Shown in pieces: positions 9,083 through 16,361 of a stretch of DNA of 64,000 bases. Origin of the DNA: Vibrio artabrorum (GTDB lineage Bacteria > Pseudomonadota > Gammaproteobacteria > Enterobacterales > Vibrionaceae); contig NZ_AP025459.1 of assembly GCF_024347295.1 (NCBI RefSeq), positions 372,001-436,000 on the forward strand, given 5' to 3'. A program made the position numbers and the translations under genes. The notes beneath the pieces were generated by a model that did no database searches, was not told the DNA's origin, and saw only the letters and a list, made by a program, of their open reading frames with translations. How positions within the stretch are numbered: the first letter of the stretch is position 1; every line of letters begins with the position of its first letter.

Positions 9083-9655
9083 TTAGAAATTGTACGAACC
9101 ACCGAAGCTAACACTGTTAAACGCTAAAGTTCGGTTTTCAATTTGACTCGCATTTACATCGTTCTCCACAATTACCGCGTCAGCTTGCGAAATTAGGCGC
9201 AATGTTAGGTGTTCAATTGGCGAGAATTCAACACCGACACCAAAGTGGAAACCCACCCCGTTGTCGTCATCATAGTTTGCCGCGTTATTCGCATGAAGGT
9301 CAATGGTGCTTAAGCCTGCCAATGCGAATGGACGAATAGTATTATCGAACGTATAGCCAATGTTCGCTAATGCAGAAATAGAGGTTGGTGAAAGCTGTTC
9401 TGCGCCATTTTTATAATCTGCATAATTAGTGTAGCCAAGCTCAACACCAATGATACGGTTGAATTGGTAACCACCATATAGACTGTAGCCGGTACCTTCT
9501 GAATCTAGGCTAGGAGCGCCGTCAGTATCTGAATCTTGGTAGGCACTCACTACACCACCGATGTATGCCCCGCCGTTGGTACCTGCTGCTAAAGCTGGGA
9601 GTGAAATTAAACCGACGATACCCAATGTTAATGCTGATTTTACCATGTTTGTCAT
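9083..9655 (-). CDS. Outer-membrane beta-barrel protein (OmpA/OmpW-like barrel)
   Basis: A 190-residue exported protein. The signal peptide MVKSALTLGIVGLISLPALAA is followed by alternating amphipathic strands ending in SVSFGGSYNF, with the terminal Phe typical of BAM-assembled barrels. Motifs such as GGAYIGGVVSAYQDSD, GYSLYGGYQFNRIIGVELGY and IGYTFDNTIRPFALAGLST fit the eight-stranded OMP_b-brl family. There is no peptidoglycan-binding domain. Its role is unknown: porin-like or adhesin. The ATG at 9655 was chosen because the signal peptide follows directly; 9646 (MVKS) is equally possible. An upstream in-frame ATG at 9694 would spoil the signal peptide. Confidence 0.8.
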   Translation of the reverse strand: MTNMVKSALTLGIVGLISLPALAAGTNGGAYIGGVVSAYQDSDTDGAPSLDSEGTGYSLYGGYQFNRIIGVELGYTNYADYKNGAEQLSPTSISALANIGYTFDNTIRPFALAGLSTIDLHANNAANYDDDNGVGFHFGVGVEFSPIEHLTLRLISQADAVIVENDVNASQIENRTLAFNSVSFGGSYNF

Positions 9656-9966
9656 CTTTTTTACTCGTTCTGAAATGTGAGTCACGGTACCCATAATGAT
9701 GAATGAATAAAACCCTTAGAAACGGAACCTATCTTTTCATTCATCATCCAAATACCTATCACTTTAAGTTTTTAATGATTGAGTTCGTTTATAGTCCCGA
9801 CCACTGTTGGGGATTATTCCAGAATCTTTTCCCATTACTGTATGGCTTTGTCAGCGTCATCGTTACATAGCGCAAACAGCATGAGTAGCTGTTAAATCGC
9901 GGGTTAGCTCAAGCTTCGATTATGTTGGTTTTATCGCGTTTACATGGGGATCAGTTTAATCCGTAT
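9656..9966. other. Intergenic region between OMP gene and RpiR regulator
   Basis: About 310 bp that hold the promoter of the outer-membrane-protein gene and the 3' end of the rpiR-type gene. I see no RNA gene or strong terminator. Confidence 0.4.
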
Positions 9967-10830
9967 CTAGTCACCAAGAGGCTGCCTGTCGCCTCCACCT
10001 CGGTAAGAGTCTAGTGCGACCTTCAAGCGACGCAGTTTGTCGCGAGAGCGATTTTTGTGATTGACTGCGATTCCCATAGAGAGCACATCTACTAACGCCA
10101 ACATGGCGTAGCGAGACGCCGATGGCTTGTAGATGAAATCGGTTTCCATATGCTTGATTGGCAATAAAATATCGGCAATGTTCGCGAGCGGTGTGTCTTG
10201 CGGGGTAATTGCGATGATCTTAAGACCGTATTGCTTGGCTAGCTCGGCGGTGTCCGTGATCACCGGTGTAAAACCGGTCGCAGAGATCATCACCATCACA
10301 TCATTGGCATCGGCTGTAGCCGCAACCATGCGTGACATTAAACCATCGTTGTAAGAGACTACTGGGTAGCCCAATCGAAATAGGCGATGTTGCAGCTCTT
10401 GAGAGGCGATGGTCGAGCCACCGCCCATGCCGATAGCGATGATCTGTCTGGCGTTATGCAGCCAACTCACTGCGGTTTCAACGTCTTGCTCTTTGAACAG
10501 GGTGCGGTTGGTGTCTAGGCTCTGCTTAATCGACTCGTAGATCCCCTGGTAGCCGGTTTGATCAACCGGTTCGAGGATAAAACGTTGGCCAACGGTCAGC
10601 GTTTGAGCCAACTTAATTTTCATATCACGTACGTTGTTGCAGCCAATCGCCTTCGCAAAGCGCGTAATGGTGGCTTCACTCACTTGAGCGTTTTCAGCAA
10701 GCTCTGTGATGCTGGCATTGGCAGCAAAATCAATGTCATCCACGATAAGCTTGGCGACTTTTTTCTCTGCATCACGAAGAGCCGGAAAGCGTTCCGTTAT
10801 CTGTGAAATGATATCTACTTCTAAACTCAA
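9967..10830 (-). CDS. RpiR/MurR-family transcriptional regulator with SIS domain
   Basis: A 287-residue regulator. The N-terminal HTH_6 domain (residues 1-80) includes LRDAEKKVAKLIVDD and the recognition helix VSEATITRFAKAIGC. The C-terminal SIS sugar-isomerase fold (residues 125-260) has IAIGMGGGSTIASQELQHRLFRLG and MISATGFTPVITDTAELAKQ. SIS domains usually sense phosphosugars, so a sugar-derived effector is expected. It sits at the edge of the D-amino-acid island and probably controls it, because the next minus-strand gene and the divergent operon both encode D-amino-acid enzymes and a GH20 enzyme. Full length. Confidence 0.9.
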   Translation of the reverse strand: MSLEVDIISQITERFPALRDAEKKVAKLIVDDIDFAANASITELAENAQVSEATITRFAKAIGCNNVRDMKIKLAQTLTVGQRFILEPVDQTGYQGIYESIKQSLDTNRTLFKEQDVETAVSWLHNARQIIAIGMGGGSTIASQELQHRLFRLGYPVVSYNDGLMSRMVAATADANDVMVMISATGFTPVITDTAELAKQYGLKIIAITPQDTPLANIADILLPIKHMETDFIYKPSASRYAMLALVDVLSMGIAVNHKNRSRDKLRRLKVALDSYRGGGDRQPLGD

Positions 10831-11015
10831 GAATCTTGATCCTCTGTTGATGGGGCTAATCGTTGTGATTTAGTTATACAGAACCTAGCTATATAGAACC
10901 AAGTCATTTAGTTCTAAGCCTTAGCCCCATTAGTATATCTTATTGTTTCATCGATCTCTTTATCGCTCATGTGTGGATATTACTCATAAGCTTTAAACTC
11001 TCGGCAAAAGTCCAC

Positions 11016-12290
11016 TTAGAAACAGGTTTCCACCCAGTTTGTTACCTGATGCTCGTCATCGCTGATGGCAATGTAGCGCCACTTATCAAAAGTTAAACAC
11101 GGGTGTGAGGTTGAAAACGCAATCATGTCGCCCACTTCAATCTCAGCTGAACCATCTGTTTCAACAAAGGTGTGTTGATCCATTACCGCGGTAGCCGTTA
11201 GCCCTTTCACTGAGATAGCTTCGCCATTGCGATAGCCACGTTCAGCAATCGGTAAGCCCGCATCAAAGGCCACATCACGCTTGCCTAACCCAACCACTAG
11301 CTTGGTCGGCTCCGGGCGAGAGATAACATACGCCCACACCTCAAGCGCCGATTCTAAATCCCCCCCCATTTCACATGCGTAACCTTGGTTTACTTGGGCG
11401 CGTTGTAACACCTTGCTTTGGGCGTCTAGGTAAATACCGGTATCGTGAATGGCATAACAGCCCGGGCGGATGATCGCCAAGTAATCCGTTAGGTTCGCTA
11501 AACATTCTGCAACCACGTCATACCAAGCAGAGCCGGCACCCGTGATGATAGGTTGCCCTGTAATTAGGCCATCTGATGCGAGGCTTTCGACCGAAGTGAG
11601 CGCCTGCTTCAAGAAGGTGCGAATGTCTTGTTCTGCGTTGTCACCGTGAATCACACCTTCATACACCTCAATACCCGCGAGCGAAAGGGCAGGTGTGTCT
11701 TGGATGGTTTGAGCCAGTTCTAGAACTTCTTGAGGTGAACGACAACCACAGCGACCGCCCGGCACACCAAATTCGATCAGTACTTTTAGCGTTTGCTTTG
11801 TATTAGCGAAATATTGGCTAAGTTGCTGCACGTTTACCGATGAATCTACACAACAGTAAAAGTCGACATCAAATTCACTGATCAGCTGTTCAACGATCGC
11901 CATGTTGGTTTTACCCACCAATTGGTTGGCCATGATGATTCGTTTTGCACCCGCCATAGCGGCAACTTCTGCCTGTGCAGGCGTCGCTACGGTAATCCCC
12001 CAAGCGCCATTGTCTAGCTGTTGGCGGAAAAAAGCAGGGGTCATGGATGTTTTACCATGCGGCGACAATTTAACCTGATGGTGATCGGCGAATGATTGCA
12101 TCCAATTTAGGTTATTGGTCAAGGCTGATTGTTTGATAATTGCTACCGGAAGCGAAATATCGTCATCAACCAGTCGATAAATACCGTTCTCAGATTGTGA
12201 TACTGCTCTCCCTTTTTGGCCTTTTTCAGTCAAGACGAAACTATCTTTTTGATACTTTATAACATCTTTTTGTGCAGGGTTATGTTTCAT
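11016..12290 (-). CDS. PLP-dependent D-amino-acid deaminase/aldolase (DSD1-like, alanine-racemase fold)
   Basis: A 424-residue PLP enzyme of the fold-type III group that includes D-threonine aldolase and eukaryotic D-serine dehydratase. The PLP lysine motif is KLSPHGKTSM near residue 80, followed by AWGITVATPAQAEVAAMAGAKRI. The C-terminal domain has SFSTSHPC near residue 400, where His and Cys bind metal in D-serine dehydratases. It probably deaminates or cleaves a D-amino acid released by the deacylase encoded divergently at 12467. In related genomes it is annotated amino acid deaminase; the exact substrate is not readable. It is about 185 bp from the regulator gene on the same strand, so cotranscription is possible. 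Confidence 0.8.
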   Translation of the reverse strand: MKHNPAQKDVIKYQKDSFVLTEKGQKGRAVSQSENGIYRLVDDDISLPVAIIKQSALTNNLNWMQSFADHHQVKLSPHGKTSMTPAFFRQQLDNGAWGITVATPAQAEVAAMAGAKRIIMANQLVGKTNMAIVEQLISEFDVDFYCCVDSSVNVQQLSQYFANTKQTLKVLIEFGVPGGRCGCRSPQEVLELAQTIQDTPALSLAGIEVYEGVIHGDNAEQDIRTFLKQALTSVESLASDGLITGQPIITGAGSAWYDVVAECLANLTDYLAIIRPGCYAIHDTGIYLDAQSKVLQRAQVNQGYACEMGGDLESALEVWAYVISRPEPTKLVVGLGKRDVAFDAGLPIAERGYRNGEAISVKGLTATAVMDQHTFVETDGSAEIEVGDMIAFSTSHPCLTFDKWRYIAISDDEHQVTNWVETCF

Positions 12291-12355
12291 TGCTGATTCC
12301 TAACATGATTTAAGTTGTTGTTATTTAATGTTTAAATATATCTGCAATCTAATTT

Positions 12356-12370
12356 TTGGTAGAAACTATC
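12356..12370. promoter_or_regulatory. Candidate operator in the divergent D-amino-acid promoter
   Basis: The imperfect palindrome tggtag-aaa-ctatca lies between the divergent PLP-enzyme and deacylase genes. It could be the RpiR-type operator (inference). I found no second clear copy in the window. Confidence 0.25.
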
Positions 12371-12388
12371 ATACAAATTAAAATATTA

Positions 12389-12404
12389 TGTGTGTTTTGT
12401 CACT
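12389..12404. promoter_or_regulatory. Candidate CRP site
   Basis: TGTGTGTTTTGTCACT matches the CRP consensus TGTGA-N6-TCACA at 8 of 10 positions. It lies upstream of both divergent D-amino-acid genes, consistent with catabolite control. Confidence 0.35.
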
Positions 12405-12466
12405 AAAAATAATCGGCTGGATTCTTAATATAGCTCCATCAACACAGTGGATTGAGAGAGTGAAAA

Positions 12467-13900
12467 ATGTTGTTCGATACGATAATCAAAAATGTAGAGG
12501 TGTTTGATGGCACCGGCGAACAATCGTTTTGTGCCGATGTAGCAATCCTTGATGGAAAAATCGCCGAAATTGGTCAAATCGATCACGAAGATTGTGGCCA
12601 GTTGGTTGAGGGAGCAGGCTTAGCATTAGCTCCTGGATTTATCGATGTACATACACACGACGATACCAACGTAATTCGTTACCCAGACTGCCTACCGAAG
12701 ATCAGCCAAGGTGTGACAACCGTGATTGTTGGCAACTGCGGTATCAGCGCATCGCCAACGGTTTTGGCTGGTGATCCACCTGACCCAATGAATCTTTTAG
12801 GCGCGCAGGCTGATTTTAAATACCCCACTTTTGCGGCGTATGCACAAGCGGTAGAGCAAGCACAACCTGCAGTAAACGTAGCAGCGCTGGTTGGCCACAC
12901 CACACTGCGTAATCAAGTGATGGACGATCTGCAACGCACCGCAAGTGAAGATGAAATTGCTGCAATGCAAACCAACCTTGATTTAGCGATGGCGCAAGGT
13001 GCATTAGGTTTGAGTTCGGGTCTGGCTTACGCAAGTGCGAAACAAGCGAATACCAACGAAGTGATGCAGTTAGCAAAAGTACTGTCTAGCCACGGTGGCA
13101 TTTATACCACGCATATGCGTACCGAATTTGAAGAGATCTTAAGCGCGATGGAAGAAGCGTTTGAGACAGGACAATACGCGAAAGTGCCAGTTGTTATCTC
13201 TCACCTTAAATGTGCAGGTGCGGGCAACTGGGGCAGAACCGTTGAAGTGCTTGATTTGATGGACAAGGTTTCTGAGCACCAAGATGTGTCTTGTGACTGC
13301 TACCCATATTCAGCGAGCTCTTCAACACTGGATTTGAAACAGGTGACGGACGATTTCGATATCTTCATCACTTGGTCTGAAGCAAAGCCAGAACACGCAG
13401 GCAAAACGCTTAAGCAGATTGCTGATGAGATGAACCTACCTCTGATGGACGCAGCAAAAGCACTTCAACCAGCGGGTGCGGTGTATCACTGCATGGATGA
13501 GAACGATGTGAAGCGCGTTTTGAAATACAAGTTAACCATGGTCGGTTCTGACGGTTTGCCAAATGACCCGCATCCACACCCAAGATTGTGGGGCACCTTC
13601 CCGAAAGTATTGGGTCACTACTGCCGAGATGAAAAACTGTTCTCGTTGCCAGAAGCGATTCACAAAATGACTGGAATGTCGGCAGAGCGTTACAACTTAG
13701 TGGGCCGAGGCGAAGTTCGCTGCGGTGCATTTGCCGATTTAGTTTTATTTGATCCAAAGAATATTAAAGACACAGCAACATTTGAAAATCCTATTTCAGT
13801 TGCAGAGGGAATAGAAAGCGTATTTGTAAATGGTGAGTTAACTTACCAGCAAGGAAAAGTGAAAAATAATCGTTCAGGAATTTTTATTTACCGAAACTAG
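12467..13900 (+). CDS. N-acyl-D-amino-acid deacylase (D-aminoacylase)
   Basis: A 477-residue amidohydrolase-superfamily enzyme that removes the acyl group from N-acyl-D-amino acids, giving free D-amino acid plus acetate or another acid. The metal-binding HxH is in DVHTHDD (residues 66-70), and the family-specific zinc Cys is in VGNCGIS near residue 90. Later metal and catalytic motifs include ISHLKCAG near 250 and SDGLPNDPHPHPRLWG near 362-377. Length (about 480) is standard. It is cytoplasmic. It starts the plus-strand operon of the island (deacylase, RidA, symporter). Product D-amino acids would feed the divergently encoded PLP enzyme. Confidence 0.92.
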   Translation: MLFDTIIKNVEVFDGTGEQSFCADVAILDGKIAEIGQIDHEDCGQLVEGAGLALAPGFIDVHTHDDTNVIRYPDCLPKISQGVTTVIVGNCGISASPTVLAGDPPDPMNLLGAQADFKYPTFAAYAQAVEQAQPAVNVAALVGHTTLRNQVMDDLQRTASEDEIAAMQTNLDLAMAQGALGLSSGLAYASAKQANTNEVMQLAKVLSSHGGIYTTHMRTEFEEILSAMEEAFETGQYAKVPVVISHLKCAGAGNWGRTVEVLDLMDKVSEHQDVSCDCYPYSASSSTLDLKQVTDDFDIFITWSEAKPEHAGKTLKQIADEMNLPLMDAAKALQPAGAVYHCMDENDVKRVLKYKLTMVGSDGLPNDPHPHPRLWGTFPKVLGHYCRDEKLFSLPEAIHKMTGMSAERYNLVGRGEVRCGAFADLVLFDPKNIKDTATFENPISVAEGIESVFVNGELTYQQGKVKNNRSGIFIYRN

Positions 13901-13977
13901 ATTTTAATTATCAAATTAAATTCACGATAAATATAAAGCGACGAATTAATTTAAACATATTGGAATAGAAACTGTTT

Positions 13978-14031
13978 TATCTATAAAGCCATTGTTATCT
14001 ATAAAACCAATAGTATCTATAAATAAGTGGA
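13978..14031 (+). repeat. Three 18-bp tandem repeats in the ridA leader
   Basis: The motif tatctataaa begins at 13978, 13996 and 14014, an exact 18-bp period. The first two spacers (gccattgt, accaatag) are similar. The last unit ends just before the ribosome-binding site of ridA. It may be an operator array or a slippage-prone tract. Confidence 0.7.
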
Positions 14032-14039
14032 GTTAAAAA

Positions 14040-14432
14040 ATGACTATTAAACGTTACGGTGTTGAAGGCGGTACAGGTACAGGCGGACAACATTTACCAT
14101 TTGCACGCGCAACTGAAGCGGGTGGTTTCCTGTACGTTTCTGGCCAGACACCGATGACAGATGGTGAAGTGGTTGAGGGGGGCATTGTTGACCAGTCTCG
14201 CCTAGCGATCCAAAACTGTGTCGATATCATGACTGAAGCGGGCTACGGCCTAGAAGACGTAATGCACGTAAAGGTTGTGCTAACGGATTCTCGCTACTTC
14301 CAATCTTTTAACAAGGTATTCAAAGAGTTCTTCGGTGCTAACCCACCGGCACGTATCTGCATGGTCTGTGACCTAGTGGTGGATGTGAAAGTTGAAGTCG
14401 ATGTGACTTGCTACCGTGCTGACCGCGTTTAA
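14040..14432 (+). CDS. ridA: RidA-family enamine/imine deaminase
   Basis: A 130-residue RidA/YjgF/UK114 protein. It hydrolyses reactive enamine/imine intermediates formed by PLP-dependent dehydratases, preventing 2-aminoacrylate damage. Signature features are YVSGQTPM near residue 34, the catalytic-type Arg in NPPARICMV near residue 107, and a closing Glu in VKVEVDVTCYR. Usual length and trimeric fold. Its place between the D-aminoacylase and symporter genes supports the idea that the neighbouring PLP enzyme is a dehydratase-type deaminase that releases such intermediates. Transcription may continue from the upstream gene or start in the repeat-containing leader. Confidence 0.9.
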   Translation: MTIKRYGVEGGTGTGGQHLPFARATEAGGFLYVSGQTPMTDGEVVEGGIVDQSRLAIQNCVDIMTEAGYGLEDVMHVKVVLTDSRYFQSFNKVFKEFFGANPPARICMVCDLVVDVKVEVDVTCYRADRV

Positions 14433-14446
14433 TTATAACCTACTTA

Positions 14447-14494
14447 GAGAGTATTAGGGATTAATTATCCTTGTTATTATTCCTTAATACTCTC
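14447..14494 (+). terminator. Hairpin after ridA
   Basis: The stem gagagtatta / taatactctc has a 28-base internal segment that can itself extend the pairing. It has no long T-run, so it may attenuate rather than end transcription into the symporter gene. Confidence 0.45.
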
Positions 14495-14624
14495 ACCCTA
14501 CATTTATAAAAATTACTTTAATTAAAATATACCTAATAAATAAAGTAATTATATGAAATATAAAATGAATGAATCATAAATAACAGTTCAGGAATGAACT
14601 TAATATTTCACTGAGAGGTGTCAA

Positions 14625-16139
14625 ATGAACAGCACACTTTTTCTTACAGGCTTCGGCGTGTACGTATGTTTTTTAATTTGGTTAGGCTGGTTTGTCTCGC
14701 GTAATCAAAAATCGGGTGAAGATTTCTTATTAGGTGGTCGTGGCTTACCATTATTTTTAGTGCTGGGTACAACGGTCGCGACGATGGTTGGCACAGGCTC
14801 AAGTATGGGGGCGGTTGGTTTCGGCTACGCGAATGGCTGGGCTGGTGCTTTGTACGGCATTGGCGGTGCTGTCGGCATTTTATTACTAGCCCTTTGGTTT
14901 GCCCCGGTTCGTAAACTAAACTTCATGACCATGAGTGAAGAGTTAGCTTACTATGTTGGCGCTAACCGAATCGTAAAAAATGTGGTTGGTCTGCTTATCT
15001 TTATCGCGTCAATCGGTTGGTTGGGTGCGCACATTCTCGGTGGCGGCATGTACCTGGCGTGGATTGCAGACATCGACCTTAATCTTGCGAAAATTATTAT
15101 TGCTGCGGCATTCACTATCTACGTTGTGATCGGTGGTTACACCGCGGTGGTATGGACCGATACGATTCAAGCGGTCATTTTGTTTGTCGGTTTTATCCTG
15201 ATGGCAGTCATGTCTGTGGATTATATTGGTGGTCTGGATAACCTTTACGCTGCAATGGACCCTGCTGCTACCAGCTTTTTAGCCATCGATAAATTGGGTA
15301 TTCTGCCTGCTGTTTCTCTGTCTGTGGTTATCGGTGTCGGTGTATTGGCGACACCTTCATTCCGTCAACGTATCTACTCAGGTAAAGATGTTTCAACCAT
15401 CCGTCGTTCATTTGTCGGGTCAGGTGTGTTGTATCTTTTCTTTTCAATCATCCCTGCAATCATCGGTATGGCAGCGCACGCCATCGATCCATCACTGGAA
15501 AACCCGAACTACTCGTTTCCTTATGTAGCGGCAACGGTGCTCCCGGTTGGTGTTGGTATGATTGTTCTTATCGCAGGCCTTTCTGCAACCATGTCGAGTG
15601 CAAGCTCTGATGCGATTGCGGGGGTGTCTATCCTGCTGCGTGATGTTTATGTCATGTTCACCGGTCGAGTACCGAATAAAGAGTCAATGGTGAACTACTC
15701 TCGTTTGGCATTGATTGTGGTGATTGGTTTTGCACTGCTGTTCGCTCTGACGTCCAACGATATCATCGGCTACATCACTAAGATGATTTCCACGGTCATG
15801 TCGGGCATGTTTGTGTGCGGTATGTTGGGTAAATTTTGGAAACGCTATAACTGGCAAGGTGCGTTAGCAACACTGGCTGGAGCATCTGTGGCTTCTCTGG
15901 TGATTATGTTAAACGCTGATTATACGATTTTCTGGGGTAACCCTGTGATTCCTTCTTGTTTGGTGGCTTTAGTGGCTGGTGTGATCGTGAGCTTATGTAC
16001 ACCGGCTAACCAAGTCACACCGGAAATGGCAAAAGCAATTCTTGATGACGAGCGTGCTCTGATGGAAATGGAACTGTCTGACACTGGCGTACTTGAGGAA
16101 GAAGCTCCACCTCAACGTCCTGTCAATCAAGCAAGTTAA
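14625..16139 (+). CDS. Sodium:solute symporter family transporter
   Basis: A 504-residue inner-membrane protein of the SSS family with about 13 hydrophobic segments. It begins with LGWFVSRNQKSGEDFLLGGRGLP, and the early motif TVATMVGTGSSMGAVGFGYANGW corresponds to the sodium-site and substrate helix. Later helices include the ATMSSASSDAIAGVSIL motif characteristic of the family, near residue 320. The C-terminal tail is polar. Its position in the D-amino-acid island suggests uptake of N-acyl-D-amino acids or D-amino acids (inference; SSS proteins also carry sugars, proline and urea). A ribosome-binding site (gagaggtg) precedes the ATG. Confidence 0.9.
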   Translation: MNSTLFLTGFGVYVCFLIWLGWFVSRNQKSGEDFLLGGRGLPLFLVLGTTVATMVGTGSSMGAVGFGYANGWAGALYGIGGAVGILLLALWFAPVRKLNFMTMSEELAYYVGANRIVKNVVGLLIFIASIGWLGAHILGGGMYLAWIADIDLNLAKIIIAAAFTIYVVIGGYTAVVWTDTIQAVILFVGFILMAVMSVDYIGGLDNLYAAMDPAATSFLAIDKLGILPAVSLSVVIGVGVLATPSFRQRIYSGKDVSTIRRSFVGSGVLYLFFSIIPAIIGMAAHAIDPSLENPNYSFPYVAATVLPVGVGMIVLIAGLSATMSSASSDAIAGVSILLRDVYVMFTGRVPNKESMVNYSRLALIVVIGFALLFALTSNDIIGYITKMISTVMSGMFVCGMLGKFWKRYNWQGALATLAGASVASLVIMLNADYTIFWGNPVIPSCLVALVAGVIVSLCTPANQVTPEMAKAILDDERALMEMELSDTGVLEEEAPPQRPVNQAS

Positions 16140-16201
16140 TGTCAACATTGAGGTGAGCCGGTGGGTGGTTGCACTACAGTTTTGCTCATCGGTTTCATTC
16201 G

Positions 16202-16231
16202 CTTAGGCCCTGCTCAGTGGTAGGGCCTAAG
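16202..16231 (+). terminator. Hairpin after the symporter gene
   Basis: A perfect 10-bp stem, cttaggccct / agggcctaag, has a 10-base loop and no T-run. It probably marks the operon end or an RNA-processing site before the GH20 gene. Confidence 0.5.
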
Positions 16232-16361
16232 AATAATAGGATGGGATTGTGGTCTTGGTCCATGAAGGGGTCGAGCTTGTGAGCGAGCGATTTTCTGGCT
16301 CTGTTTTGTGAATCGCCTCCGATAAACAAAATAGACCAATACTTATATAGGAAAATGCACA

